From NCBI RefSeq assembly GCF_013522825.1, contig NZ_JAAMQZ010000021.1:1-64000 (forward strand): a DNA stretch of 64,000 nucleotides. The letters run 5' to 3'. The notes beneath the pieces are model-generated. The model worked only from the letters and a program-made list of their open reading frames with translations, did not search any database and was not told the DNA's origin. The translations under genes and the position numbers were made by a program. Shown one piece after another: positions 1-10,100 of the stretch (the first letter of the stretch is position 1; every line of letters starts with the position of its first letter). Origin of the DNA: Stutzerimonas stutzeri (GTDB taxonomy: Bacteria > Pseudomonadota > Gammaproteobacteria > Pseudomonadales > Pseudomonadaceae).

Positions 1-289
1 ATTCCGGCGCTTGAAGGGGTTTCGGCGTATATTCTCTCGCTTCGAGAAGCTTGATGTGATGTTCATCGGATTCATCAACTTCGCGCTAATAGTTGACGGA
101 CTGAAGATGTGTTAACACGCCCTAATCCGGCCTACGACTTCGGGACGGAATCATAGGCACTCTGCCATTACGTTAATTTACAAATCCGACGGCGTATATC
201 CCGTATAAGTTGTTGTGCTACCTCTCTGACGAGCCCTGCTGCAGCCATCGAAGCTGCAAGCACAACAACAAAAAGTTGGGAGACGTCTT
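1..289. other. Upstream region without a recognisable gene
   Basis: I see no supportable coding frame in the first 289 bases. The stretch is less GC-rich than its surroundings and presumably carries the promoter and leader of the chemoreceptor that follows. I looked for a FliA-type promoter (TAAAG, then GCCGATA) and found no convincing match, unlike the second chemoreceptor of this window. Confidence 0.5.
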
Positions 290-2320
290 TTGAACAGCCT
301 GTTGAGTCCCGCCATTGCATTGATGAATCGCCTGAGTTTCGCCCTGAAATTCAGCCTGATCAGTGTGCTTTTCTTCGTACCCATGCTGCTGACCAATTTC
401 TACCTGGTGCGCGATTCGTACCGGGAGTTCGTCGGTACTCGCCATGAGCTGAAAAGCCTGGAGCTGTTGGGCAGTGCGTTGCAGCTGCGACGGCAGATGG
501 AAGACTGGAAGGACCTGGTCGAGATCGAAGGCATCATCGGCCAGACGGGCGGCGAGCAGGGGCTGGTGACACGGTTGGCAGACGCCGAACGTGAGCTGTC
601 GACGCGCATGCAGAGCCTGGCGCCGGTCAGCGATGATGCTGAGCAGATCGAAGAATTCAACAGGCGTCGCGACACCCTCGCGGCGGCCTTGCGTGATGCC
701 CAGGCGCAGCAGTCGCTGCAGGCCAAGGCGGCCATGGCGCGGGCATTGCTGGGTGAGACGCAGGTGATGATCAAGTTGATTGCCAGCCAGTCCGGGCTCA
801 GCCAGGACAGCCAGCGGGATGTGCGCATGCTGGCGGAGCTGCTGACCTCCGTGACCCCGTCCATCACCGGCATCCTTGGTGAGGGGCGGGCCGTTGGAGC
901 CTATACCTTTGGCCAGGGGTATCTGAATTCGGACGCCAGCAACAAACTGGATGCACTGGTGCTTGAGCTGGAAAAACAGCAGAACCAGTACGCGGCCCAG
1001 TTGCAGGACGTGCTCGCCGGCAGTGCCGCCGCGTTGCGGCACCTGGACAGCTTTACCCGAGCGAGCCGTGAATCGCTGCAGATCAGCAGCGATATCTTCC
1101 AGGATCAGGTGATCATGGCCGAGACGCTGGACCAGACATGGGACGCCTTCTATGACCTGATCAGCCGCGAGATGGCGAAAACCTATGCGCTCAACGATGA
1201 GATCCTGACTTTCCTCGACGCCGAGCTGACCGTGCGCCTGGAGCAGAAGCGCCTGCTGATGGCTGGCCTGCTGGCGGCGCTGGCACTGGTGTTCGTGCTG
1301 GTGGTCTACCTCTACAGCGCCTTCTACATGTCCACTCGTGCGTCGCTGCGCAGTCTTGGCGCCACCATGGATCGTGTTGCCGCCGGCGACATGACGGCGC
1401 GCTGTGAGGTGCGCAGCCGTGACGAACTGGGCGAACTGGGGCAGGTGTTCAACGAGACGGTGGCCAGAATTCGCGAGTTGATCGAGCGGGTCGGCCAGAC
1501 GGTCGCCGAGGTCGAGCGCCAGGCTGTGCAGGTCGAAAGGGTCTCGGGCGAAAGCAACCAGACGGTATCCGGCCAGCGCGGACAGATCGAACAGATCGCC
1601 ACCGCGATGAATCAGATGTCGGCGACAGCCCAGGAAGTGGCCAGCAGCGCCGAGTCTGCAGTGGGCAGCGCGCATGACGTCAACCAGCAGACGCTCAGCG
1701 GTCGCGGTCTGGTCGAAGCCCAGGTGCATGGCATCGAGCGGCTGGCGGCGGAAATCGAACAGTCGGTGGAGGTGATCAATCGGCTGGCCGGCGACAGCAA
1801 GTCCATCAGCCAGGTGCTGGATGTGATCAAGGGGGTCGCCGAGCAGACCAATCTGCTGGCACTCAATGCCGCCATCGAGGCCGCACGCGCCGGTGAGCAG
1901 GGACGCGGGTTTGCCGTGGTGGCCGATGAGGTGCGTAACCTGGCACGGCGCACCCAGCAGTCCACCGAGGAAATCGAGCAGATGATCGCCCGCCTGCAGG
2001 GCGGTGTTGGCGCGGCGGTGAAGACCATGGGTGCCAGCCATGCGATGGCTGACGAAACGGTCCAGCAGTCGGCGCAGGTCCGGCAGGCGCTGGAGCACAT
2101 CCTCGGTGCGGTGGGCGTCATCGTCGATCAGAATCAGCAGATCGCCGCTGCCGCCGAGCAGCAGACAGCGGTGGCCCATGATATCGACCGCAACATCGTG
2201 GCCATCAACGAGGCCGGGCAGCGCACCGCCGAAGGCGCCGGGCAGACCGAGCAGGCCAGTCGCGAACTGAGCGAGTTGGTGGGGCGTTTGCAGCGTTTGA
2301 TTGCTGCGTTCAAGGTCTGA
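290..2320 (+). CDS. Methyl-accepting chemotaxis protein
   Basis: A 676-residue chemoreceptor that senses a ligand outside the inner membrane and controls CheA activity inside. One membrane segment lies at about residues 18-38 and a second at about 322-345, so the periplasmic sensor is roughly 280 residues. A HAMP domain (about 347-400) follows, and then a long signalling coiled coil with the canonical tip [19 protein letters not shown] at about 518-536. The sensor shows no family I can name, so the ligand is unknown. There is no C-terminal CheR-binding pentapeptide; the protein ends LIAAFKV. The start is a TTG with GGGAG seven bases upstream. A later in-frame ATG at 322 lacks such a site. The gene stands alone and is not next to che genes. 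Confidence 0.93.
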   Translation: MNSLLSPAIALMNRLSFALKFSLISVLFFVPMLLTNFYLVRDSYREFVGTRHELKSLELLGSALQLRRQMEDWKDLVEIEGIIGQTGGEQGLVTRLADAERELSTRMQSLAPVSDDAEQIEEFNRRRDTLAAALRDAQAQQSLQAKAAMARALLGETQVMIKLIASQSGLSQDSQRDVRMLAELLTSVTPSITGILGEGRAVGAYTFGQGYLNSDASNKLDALVLELEKQQNQYAAQLQDVLAGSAAALRHLDSFTRASRESLQISSDIFQDQVIMAETLDQTWDAFYDLISREMAKTYALNDEILTFLDAELTVRLEQKRLLMAGLLAALALVFVLVVYLYSAFYMSTRASLRSLGATMDRVAAGDMTARCEVRSRDELGELGQVFNETVARIRELIERVGQTVAEVERQAVQVERVSGESNQTVSGQRGQIEQIATAMNQMSATAQEVASSAESAVGSAHDVNQQTLSGRGLVEAQVHGIERLAAEIEQSVEVINRLAGDSKSISQVLDVIKGVAEQTNLLALNAAIEAARAGEQGRGFAVVADEVRNLARRTQQSTEEIEQMIARLQGGVGAAVKTMGASHAMADETVQQSAQVRQALEHILGAVGVIVDQNQQIAAAAEQQTAVAHDIDRNIVAINEAGQRTAEGAGQTEQASRELSELVGRLQRLIAAFKV

Positions 2321-2328
2321 CGCTGATC

Positions 2329-2427
2329 GTAGGGCCGAATTCATTCGGCCAGCGAGCACTGACGATTGGTCGTAGGGTCGAATTCATTCGACCGTGATTT
2401 GCCAAGGCCGAACACGTTTGGCCCTAC
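2329..2427. repeat. Three copies of an EcoRI-centred extragenic palindrome
   Basis: The sequence GTAGGGCCGAATTCATTCGG (2329-2348) recurs as GTAGGGTCGAATTCATTCGA (2372-2391) and, inverted and diverged, at 2406-2427 (GGCCGAACACGTTTGGCCCT). Each unit is itself an imperfect palindrome. The cluster fills the space between the convergent chemoreceptor and tatD-like genes, and the last copy overlaps the tatD stop codon. Further copies occur at 27535-27588. Confidence 0.75.
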
Positions 2428-3200
2428 CAGCCAAACAGCTCGCAGCTGTTGCGATAGCTGGCTTCTGCCAGTTCTTCAGGGCTGATGCCGCGTAGTTCGG
2501 CCAGCTCGCGGCAGATGTCCGGGAGGAATTCCGGGCTGTTGCGCTGGCCGGCGTGGCTGTGTGGCGTGATGTCGGGAGCGTCGGTTTCCAGGACGATGCT
2601 GTCCAGCGGTAGCTGCTGCAGGACGCGGTGCATGCGGTGCGCCTGTGGCCAGGTGCCGGCGCCGCCGAGACCGAGCTTGTAGCCGAGCTTGATGTACTCG
2701 CGGGCTTCTTCCCAGCTGCCACTGAAGGCATGGGCAATGCCGGCGCGTTTGAGCCTGTGCCGCTTCAGGGTTGCGATCATTGGTGCATGGGCGCGCCGTA
2801 CGTGCAGCAGTACCGGCAGTCCGAATTCGTCGGCCAGGTCCAGCTGGGTTTCGAGTATGTGCTGCTGGCGCTCCTTGTCCGGATCCTCGATGTAATAATC
2901 CAGGCCGACCTCGCCGATGGCGCAGAGCTTTTCCTCTCCCCGCAGGCGTTGCAGCCAGTCGCGCAGCTCATCCATGTGCTCCGGTCGATGATCCTGCAGA
3001 AAGACCGGATGCAGACCCAGCGCGGCGTACACGGCGGGCTCGTCCAGCGCCATCTGCCAGACTCTCTCCCAGTTCGCCTGATGCACGCCGAGCACCAGAA
3101 TGCGCTCGACGCCCATGCGGGCGCAGCGGGCCAGCACCTCGCGGCGGTCGGTATCGAAGGGGGCGAAGTCGAGGTGCGTGTGGGTGTCGATCAGGGGCAC
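2424..3200 (-). CDS. TatD family metal-dependent hydrolase (probable DNase)
   Basis: A 258-residue TIM-barrel amidohydrolase of the TatD family, whose members are metal-dependent deoxyribonucleases. The expected ligands are all visible: H7 and H9 in DTHTHLD, E97 in GEVGLDYY, H133 in LLHVR, H157 in HAFSG and D207 in ETDAPD. Length and end (NSCELFGW) suit a complete protein of the YjjV/TatD kind. The start is GTG with AGGAG nine bases upstream; no ATG lies nearby. A small conserved-looking gene begins just upstream on the same strand, so the two are probably cotranscribed. The exact substrate cannot be told from sequence. Confidence 0.92.
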   Translation of the reverse strand: MPLIDTHTHLDFAPFDTDRREVLARCARMGVERILVLGVHQANWERVWQMALDEPAVYAALGLHPVFLQDHRPEHMDELRDWLQRLRGEEKLCAIGEVGLDYYIEDPDKERQQHILETQLDLADEFGLPVLLHVRRAHAPMIATLKRHRLKRAGIAHAFSGSWEEAREYIKLGYKLGLGGAGTWPQAHRMHRVLQQLPLDSIVLETDAPDITPHSHAGQRNSPEFLPDICRELAELRGISPEELAEASYRNSCELFGW

Positions 3201-3239
3201 GGCGGGCGTCTCCTTTCATTGTGTCGGGGCATGGGCCGC

Positions 3240-3482
3240 TCAGCGCTTCTGTTCTTCGATCCGGATATCGCTGACGCCAAGCTCGGCCATGCGGATGTGC
3301 TCGCTGGCACGCTCCGGTATCTCCCAGGGGGCGTCGGTGGCTGCGCGCGGCTCCCTGACATGGTGTAGAAGAATTTCCAGCTCGACCTGCTTGAAGGCGG
3401 GCTTCTCGAAAGCGTCCAGCGTCAGCGACGCCGGGTTGCCATTGATCAGGTAATGGATGCGGTAGCGTTTCAGTTCGGTCAT
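3240..3482 (-). CDS. Small hypothetical protein
   Basis: An 80-residue soluble protein that I do not recognise. It begins MTELKRYRIHYLINGNPA and is rich in charged residues, with no signal peptide, membrane segment or cysteine motif. The ATG at 3482 is preferred over a TTG 30 bases upstream because the protein has a compact start there, although the ribosome site (AAGAG) is weak. It lies 39 bases upstream of the tatD-like gene in the same direction and about 50 bases downstream of ada, so it may be the middle gene of an ada-orf-tatD run. No function is assigned. Confidence 0.65.
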   Translation of the reverse strand: MTELKRYRIHYLINGNPASLTLDAFEKPAFKQVELEILLHHVREPRAATDAPWEIPERASEHIRMAELGVSDIRIEEQKR

Positions 3483-3534
3483 GGCGGCGGCTCTTTTTTC
3501 GGTGGTGTGCAATATCCGACCGCTCGGATCGTCG

Positions 3535-4572
3535 TCAGGCTCCCGATTTTCCTCGCTCCGCTTCGAGCAGGGCGGTCTTGCGCTCGATGCCCCAGCGGTA
3601 ACCGGTCAACGCCTGGTTGGCGCCCACGACGCGGTGACAGGGCACCAGCAGCCCTATGGGATTACTGGCGCAGGCACGGGCTATGGCGCGTGCATGGGTG
3701 CCCAGGCTCGCGGCCAGTTCGCCGTAGCGACGGGTCTCGCCGGCCGGAATGTTCTGCAGTGCCTGCCAGACACGCTGCTGAAACGCCGTGCCGCGTAGAT
3801 CCAGCGGCAACAGGGCGGCACGGGTTGGCTCTTCCAGCTGGTTCAGGATCGAGCGCAGCCACTCGCCGAGCCCGACCTGATCGCGAATGAGTTCCGCCGC
3901 TGCGAAACGTGCCTGAAGTTCGTCGAGCAGCGCTTGCTCCTCATCGGCGAACAACAGGGCGCAGATGCCCTTGTCACTGGCGGCGATCAGCAGCAAGCCC
4001 AGGGGGCAGGGGCTGATCGCATAACGCAGGGCTTCGCCGGCGCCCTTGCGTCGACGCTGTGCAGGGCTGATCGCTGCGATGTCCTGATAGGCGCCGCGCG
4101 TGCTGCCGTAGCCAGCCTTCAGTGCCGCGTCGAGTACCGATTCGGCGCCTGGGAGCTGCGCCTCCAGCCGCTCGCGGCGCCGTGCGGCAGCCCATGCATG
4201 GGGCGTGAGGCCGGTCCGGGCCTTGAACGCGCGAGACAGATGCGACGCGGACAGGCCGATGCGGGCCGCCAGCCTGTCCAGCGTCATCGGCTCGGGGCTT
4301 TCATCGAGCAGACGGCAGGCGGCGATTACCAGCGCATCCAGCTGTTCGACCGGACTTTGACCATGCGGCGCGCAGCGCTTGCAGGCGCGATAGCCGGCGG
4401 CTTCGGCGTCGGCGGTATTGCTGAAGAAGCTGACGCCGTCCCGCCCGGGGCGACGCGCCGGGCAGCTGGGACGGCAGAAGATACCGGTCGAGCGCACGGC
4501 AAACACGAAGCGACCATCGAAGTCTGCGTCGCGTTCGCAGAGGGCTTGCCAGCAGCGGTCGTAATCGATCAT
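3535..4572 (-). CDS. ada: Ada: methylphosphotriester/O6-methylguanine DNA repair protein and activator
   Basis: A 345-residue Ada protein with the full three-part layout. The N-terminal zinc domain carries C33, C37, C64 and C67 (FCRPSCPAR and ACKRC). A central AraC-type helix-turn-helix lies at about 80-165. The C-terminal methyltransferase has the acceptor C312 in PCHRV. In the family, one N-terminal cysteine takes a methyl from phosphotriesters, turning Ada into an activator, while the C-terminal cysteine repairs O6-methylguanine. Length is normal (E. coli Ada is about 354). The frame stays open well upstream, but the ATG at 4572 has AAGGAG seven bases before it and starts at the usual MIDYDRCW. 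The protein may autoregulate through the 159-base gap shared with the divergent RIO kinase gene. Confidence 0.95.
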   Translation of the reverse strand: MIDYDRCWQALCERDADFDGRFVFAVRSTGIFCRPSCPARRPGRDGVSFFSNTADAEAAGYRACKRCAPHGQSPVEQLDALVIAACRLLDESPEPMTLDRLAARIGLSASHLSRAFKARTGLTPHAWAAARRRERLEAQLPGAESVLDAALKAGYGSTRGAYQDIAAISPAQRRRKGAGEALRYAISPCPLGLLLIAASDKGICALLFADEEQALLDELQARFAAAELIRDQVGLGEWLRSILNQLEEPTRAALLPLDLRGTAFQQRVWQALQNIPAGETRRYGELAASLGTHARAIARACASNPIGLLVPCHRVVGANQALTGYRWGIERKTALLEAERGKSGA

Positions 4573-4731
4573 TGCGCGGCTCCTTGGGGTAGTCGTGTTC
4601 GATTGTCTGCGCTGTTTGCCGTCGGTGCCAATCCGCAATGCGCTTTCAAACTTGCGGGCGAGCATGGAAGCGTGCTGACGATTACCGTAACCTGCAGGCC
4701 TGTGTAGCCGAGAAGGGTCTGTAAATCGCTG

Positions 4732-5622
4732 ATGAAAACGCCAAAACGACTCGAACCGCTGGTCGAGGATGGGCTGATCGATGAGGTGCTGCGCCCGCTG
4801 ATGAGTGGCAAGGAGGCAGCGGTCTATGTGGTTCGCTGCGGTGAGGAGTTGCGTTGCGCCAAGGTCTACAAGGAGGCCAACAATCGCAGCTTTCGGCAGG
4901 CGGTGAAGTATCAGGAGGGGCGCAAGGTCCGCAGCAGCCGCGATGCCCGCGCCATGGCCAAGGGTTCCAAACACGGGCGCAAGGAAAAGGAAGAAAACTG
5001 GCAGAACGCCGAAGTGTCGGCCCTGTTTCGCCTGGCCGAAGCGGGTGTGCGCGTGCCCAAGCCTTATGACTTCCTCGATGGCGTGCTGCTGATGGAGATG
5101 ATCTCGGGTGAAGACGGTGATGCCGCCCCGCGCCTCAACGATGTGGAACTGCACCCCGATGACGCCCGAGAATTCCATGCCTTCATGATTGGCGAGGTGG
5201 TGAAGATGCTCTGCGCCGGCCTGGTGCATGGCGACCTCTCCGAGTTCAACGTGCTGCTCGATGAGCATGGCCCGGTGATCATCGATCTGCCGCAGGCGGT
5301 GGATGCGGCTGGCAACAATCATGCGCTGGAGATGCTTGAACGGGATGTCGGCAACATGTCCGCCTACTTCGGGCAGTTTGCGCCCGAGCTTCGATTCACT
5401 CGCTATGCCAAGGAAATGTGGGCCTTGTATGAGGCGGGCAAACTGACGCCGGAAACCGAACTGACCGGGGAATTCGCCGAGCCGGAAGATGCCGCCGACC
5501 TGGATGCGGTCATGCGTGAAATCAAGGCGACCCTGGCCGAGCAGGCGCGCAAGGAAGCCTTGCGCAACGCCGTTGACGAACCCACCGACGAGCCGCCTGT
5601 GCCGCCGTGGATGCGGCACTGA
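4732..5622 (+). CDS. RIO-type serine protein kinase
   Basis: A 296-residue atypical protein kinase of the RIO1 family. It has the flexible SGKEAAVY loop in place of a glycine-rich loop (25-32), the ATP-binding lysine K44 (CAKVYK), the catalytic loop HGDLSEFNVLL with D168 and N173, and the metal-binding IDLPQAV with D185. RIO kinases in bacteria are not well understood; in archaea and eukaryotes they act in ribosome maturation. The gene is divergent from ada and converges on the RND outer-membrane gene. The ribosome site is poor (AAGGG, 14 bases before the ATG), so the start is moderately certain. Confidence 0.9.
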   Translation: MKTPKRLEPLVEDGLIDEVLRPLMSGKEAAVYVVRCGEELRCAKVYKEANNRSFRQAVKYQEGRKVRSSRDARAMAKGSKHGRKEKEENWQNAEVSALFRLAEAGVRVPKPYDFLDGVLLMEMISGEDGDAAPRLNDVELHPDDAREFHAFMIGEVVKMLCAGLVHGDLSEFNVLLDEHGPVIIDLPQAVDAAGNNHALEMLERDVGNMSAYFGQFAPELRFTRYAKEMWALYEAGKLTPETELTGEFAEPEDAADLDAVMREIKATLAEQARKEALRNAVDEPTDEPPVPPWMRH

Positions 5623-5633
5623 ATCGATGACGA

Positions 5634-5656
5634 AGGGCTCATGCCTCACGAGCCCT
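5634..5656. terminator. Hairpin between convergent genes
   Basis: AGGGCTC and GAGCCCT form a seven-base stem around a nine-base loop, placed between the end of the RIO kinase gene and the end of the efflux operon. There is no clear T tract, so it is only a weak candidate. Confidence 0.35.
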
Positions 5657-5683
5657 GCATCGCTGCGGTTTATCTGCGTATCG

Positions 5684-7174
5684 CTATCTGTTCACCGCTC
5701 CGTCGCCAGCCTCTGCCTCTTGCTGCAGGTGTGGCTGCGTCTCCCAGCCGCCACCCAGTGCCACGAACAGCGCAACCTGCGCGGTCGCCAGGGCAGCGCG
5801 ACCCTGCAGGGCCTGTTGCCTCGCCTGCAATGAACCGCGCTGTGCATCCAGCACGTCGTTGAGGTTCGCCTCGCCCAGGCGGTAACTCTTCTGTGCCAGT
5901 TGGTAGGCGTATTCGCGGTGCTGCAGTGTGTTACGGAGCGAATTCAGCCGCTTTTGTTGGCCTTCGATGCGCGCCAGCGACTGCTCGACCTCTTCCAGCG
6001 CCTCTGCCAGCGCCTGCTGAAAGCCAAGGTAGGCGCTTTCGCCTTCCAGGTCAGCCAGATCGATGGCTGCGCCGCGGCGCCGATAATCGAGAAATGGCAG
6101 GCCGAAGGTGGCGCCGATCCGGGCGAAATTCGATGCCGACGAAAAGGCATCGCCCAGCGCCAGCCCGGAGCGCCCGACTGCCGCCTGCACCGCTAGTGTC
6201 GGGAACAGGTCGCGGCGAGCGGCCAGCGATTGCAATTGTGCAGCCTGCAGCTGCGCTGCCTCGGCGATCAGGTCCGGGCGTCGGCGCAGCAGGTCCAATG
6301 GTTGCCCCGGTGGAATGGGTCGCTCGGCCAGCGGCACCCTTGTCGAGGCCGTGAGTTGGTGCGCGGTGCTGCCTGGCGGTTCGGCGAGCAGCGTATCCAA
6401 TGCCAGTCGCGCTTCGGCCAGACCGATGTCCAGTTCATCGAGGTCCGCTTCCAGGGAAGCCCGCTCGGCGGCGCTGGCCTCGACATCCAGACGGGTGACC
6501 TCGCCGGCCTCGAACAGCGCGCGGGCGATGCGCTCAAGCGCCGAAGCCAGTTCGATGCCTTCGACCAGCAGCGCCCGCTGGCCTTCCCGCGCGCGCAGTT
6601 GCACATAGCCTTGGGCGGCATTCGAGGCGACCGCCAGTCGTGCGGCGATGGCTTGTGCCTGAGCTGAGCGGATCTGCTGCCGCGCGCTGTCGGTCCGTGC
6701 GCGGGTGGCGCCGAACAGATCCAGCTCCCAGCTGGCCTGCAGTGCCAGCTCCCAGCTGTCGAAGGTGATCGCGTCGTCCGCGGGCATGAGTTCGCCAATC
6801 GAGCTGTTCGGGTCCGGGTCGTTGTCGTTTTCGATCCACTGGCGACTGACCGAACCTGGCAGGTCGAAGCTCGGGAACAGCCCTGCGCGGGTCTGGCGCA
6901 GCTGTGCCCGCGCGGTGTCGACGCGCAGCATCGCCAGGCGCACGTCACGGTTGTTTTCCAGTGCCTGGCGCACCAGGTGGGTGAGCGCCGGATCCTCGAA
7001 CTGCCGCCACCAGTCGGCGAGCGCCTCGGTATCGGCAGGTTGCTGGCGTACGGCATGAAACCAGGCTTGCGGGACCTCGGGCCGGGGTCGTTCGGGTACG
7101 CTGGAGCAGGCGCCCAGCGCCAGCGCCAGCGCCAGCGCCCAGACCAGCATTCTGCAGGGCAGACGGCAGGGCAT
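5684..7174 (-). CDS. Outer-membrane efflux lipoprotein (TolC/NodT family)
   Basis: A 496-residue outer-membrane channel of a tripartite RND pump. A lipoprotein signal ends at C23 (ALGAC), so the mature protein would be acylated, as in OprM. The repeated TolC-type domain follows, with the usual coiled-coil helices, LLRRRPDL and a C-terminal LARIEG/LAQKSYRLGEANLNDVL segment. It is the last gene of the MFP-RND-OMF operon. Its ATG shares one base with the stop of the RND gene (TGATG), with GGGAGGA just upstream, which indicates translational coupling. The signal peptide is encoded by a run of near-identical alanine-leucine codons. Substrates cannot be predicted. Confidence 0.93.
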   Translation of the reverse strand: MPCRLPCRMLVWALALALALGACSSVPERPRPEVPQAWFHAVRQQPADTEALADWWRQFEDPALTHLVRQALENNRDVRLAMLRVDTARAQLRQTRAGLFPSFDLPGSVSRQWIENDNDPDPNSSIGELMPADDAITFDSWELALQASWELDLFGATRARTDSARQQIRSAQAQAIAARLAVASNAAQGYVQLRAREGQRALLVEGIELASALERIARALFEAGEVTRLDVEASAAERASLEADLDELDIGLAEARLALDTLLAEPPGSTAHQLTASTRVPLAERPIPPGQPLDLLRRRPDLIAEAAQLQAAQLQSLAARRDLFPTLAVQAAVGRSGLALGDAFSSASNFARIGATFGLPFLDYRRRGAAIDLADLEGESAYLGFQQALAEALEEVEQSLARIEGQQKRLNSLRNTLQHREYAYQLAQKSYRLGEANLNDVLDAQRGSLQARQQALQGRAALATAQVALFVALGGGWETQPHLQQEAEAGDGAVNR

Positions 7175-10100
7175 CAGGTTTCCTCCCGTTTGACGCGCAT
7201 GAACAGCAGGTAGAGGCAGGGCACCGCGAGCAGCGTGAGCAGGGTGGCGAAGCTCAGCCCGCCCATGATGGTCACCGCCATGTTGGCGAAGAAGGGATCG
7301 AACAGCAGCGGTACCATGCCCAGCACTGTGGTGCCGGCCGCCATCATGACCGGGCGCAGGCGCGAAACGGAGGCTTCGACGATCGCAGTCAGGCGCGGGA
7401 CCTGATCGGCGATCTGTCGGTCGATCTCGTCCACCAGCACCACGGCGTTCTTGATCAGCATGCCGGTCAGGCTGAGCAGGCCGAGCAGCGCCATGAAACC
7501 GAATGCCTGACCGGTCAGCAGCAGGCCGAGGGTGACGCCACACAGTGCCATGGGTACCACCAGCCAGATCATCAGCGGTTGGCGGACCTTGGCGAACAGC
7601 AGCACCGTTACCAGGACCATCGCCAGGTACGGCACGGCCAGGGTGCTGGCCAGCGCCTGTTGCGCGTCGGAAGACTGTTCGTGGTCGCCGCCCCATTCCA
7701 GCGCGTAGCCGAGCGGCAGCTCGATGCCCTCGATAAGCGGACGTATCCGCTCGAAAGCGAGGTCGGTGTTTTCACCGTCGCGCGGTTCGGCGCGGATGGC
7801 GATGGTGCGCTCGCGGCCATAGCGGCGAATCATCGAGTCCTCGGTGGTTGCCTCAACGCCATCGGCCACCTGCGCCAAGGGTACGTAGCGACCGCTGGCC
7901 GGACTCCAGATCAGCCGCTGCAGGAGATCGCCAGCGGCCAGGCGGTCCTCGGGCGTGGCGCGGAGCAGAATCGGAATCAGCTCGTCGCGGTCACGGAAAA
8001 CGCTCGCCTGCCAGCCTTCACTGGCTACCGACAGTGCTTGCGCCACCTGCTGGCGGGTCAGCCCGGCATCGGCCAGGCGGTCCAGATCCAGGCGCGGACG
8101 CAGCACCGGCACCGGAGCGCGCCAGTCGTCGCGAATGTTGAAGACCTGACCCTGTTCCTGAAGCAGTCGCTGGCCCTCGGCGGACAGCCGGCGCAGCTCT
8201 CCCAGCTCGGGGCCGCTGATGCGGGCTTCGAGCTTGGCTTCGGCGTTGGGGCCGAACATGAATTGCGCGGCGGCGACATCGGCGGCTGGATAGCGACCCG
8301 GCAGTGTCTGGTTCACCTCATGCACCAGGCCAGCGATCACTTCGGCATCCTCGGTGTGCACCAGAAAGTGCATCAGCGAGGAGTTGGGCTGCTCCGGCGC
8401 ATAGGTGAGCATGAAGCGCGAAGCGCCTGCGCCAATGAAGGTGGACACATCGCTGACGCCGTCGAGCTCCTGCAGATAGGCTTCGACCTCCCCGGCGGTG
8501 TGTGCGGTTTCGTGAATATGCGTGCCCTGCGGCAGGAACAGGTTGAGGTAGAAGATCGGCGTGCTCGATGGCGGAAAGAAGCTCTGCGGCACGCGGCTGA
8601 AGCCCAGCACACTGAGCACGGTGAGCACCACCAGTATCCCCAGCGTCAGCCAGGGGCGCGCCAGCACGCCGCCGACCAGGCGCCTGTGCCGTGTGTAGAT
8701 CGGCCCGTCGTAGGCCGTGTCGGTAGCGTCCCGGTCATCGGCCTGCCGCTCTTGCTTGCGCTCCAGCAGGTAATGCCCGAACAGCGGCACCACCAGCAGT
8801 GCCAGCAGCCAGCTCAGCAGCAGCGAGACGGCGATGACGAAGAACAGCGAGAACAGGAACTCGCCGGTGGTGTCCTGGGAAAGGCCGATCCCGGCGAAGG
8901 CCAGGATACCGATGATGGTCGCGCCCAACAGTGGCCATTGCGTCTGCCGTAGCGTCTTGCGTGAGGCGTCGAGGATGCTCATGCCGCGCTGCTTCTGGAT
9001 CAGCATGCCGTCGCAGATCACCACGGCGTTGTCGACCAGCATGCCCATGGCGATGATCAGCGCCCCGAGGGAGATACGTTCCAGCTCGATCCCGGACAGC
9101 CACATCAGCAGCAGCGTGCCGAGTACCGTGAGAAACAGCACGGAGCCTATGATCATGCCAGCGCGCAGGCCCATGGCCAGGCAGAGCACGCCCACCACGA
9201 TGGCCACCGAAAGGAATACGTTGAGCGCGAAGGCGTTGACCGACTCGTTGACGATGCTGTGCTGCTGGTACAGCGGATGCAGCTCGGCGCCCAGTGGCAT
9301 GCGGTGCTGCATGGCTTGCAGGGCGGCCTCGACACTGTGGCCGACCTCGACGATGTTGCTCCCCGAAACGCCGCTTATCCCCAGAGTCAGTGCCGGTTCG
9401 CCGTTGTGCCGGATGATCTGTACCGGGCGCTCGGCATAGTCCCGGCTCAGCGTGGCGATGCTGCCCAGCGCGACACTCCGCTGCCCCTGGCCGACGGGCA
9501 GCGCACGTAGCGCATCCAGCGAGTCGAACGCACCGCTCGGGCGCATCCGCACGAAGAACTCTCCGGCCCGCACGCCACCGGCCTCCATCGCCGCGTCGGC
9601 ATCGCCGAGGGCTGCGACAAGCTCTTCCGGGGACAGGCGCAGCGCGGCCAGGCGCGCCTGATCGACCTCGACCAGAATACGTTCCTCGCGGACCCCGGCG
9701 ATCTCCACCTGGCCGACCCCATCTGCCGTGATCAGGCCGCGCCGCAAATCCTTGGCCACTTCGTGCAGCTCTTTGAGCGTCAGACCATCGCCTGTGAGCG
9801 CGAAGAAGATGCCATAGACGTCGCCGAAGTCATCATTGACCAGCGGTGGGTCGATACCCGGTGGCAGCGCCTGGCGGGCATCGTCGAGCTTGTTGCGCAG
9901 CTTGTCCCAGATCTGGTCGAGTTGCTCGCCGGCATAGCGATCCTGGATCTCGACGCGGATTTCGGCCTGGCCGATCATCGAGCGCGAGCGGATTTCCTTG
10001 ATCTCGGCGAGTTCCTGGATGACGCTTTCCAGCGGCTCGGTGATTTCCTGCTCGACTTCAAGCGCGGTGGCGCCGGGGTATTGCACCGTGACGATGGCTT

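Noticed and set aside
218..2359. A 713-codon open frame antisense to the first chemoreceptor
   Set aside because: It is opposite a canonical chemoreceptor with intact motifs and has no domain of its own. It ends in palindromic repeats.
4573..5649. An in-frame N-terminal extension of Ada by about 359 residues, antisense to the RIO kinase
   Set aside because: The Ada family starts at MIDYDRCW, which has AAGGAG in front. The extension is only the complement of the kinase gene.
7175..7696. Extension of the RND outer-membrane gene by 174 codons into the pump gene
   Set aside because: The real start at 7174 has a strong ribosome site and a lipoprotein signal peptide, and overlaps the pump stop by one base.
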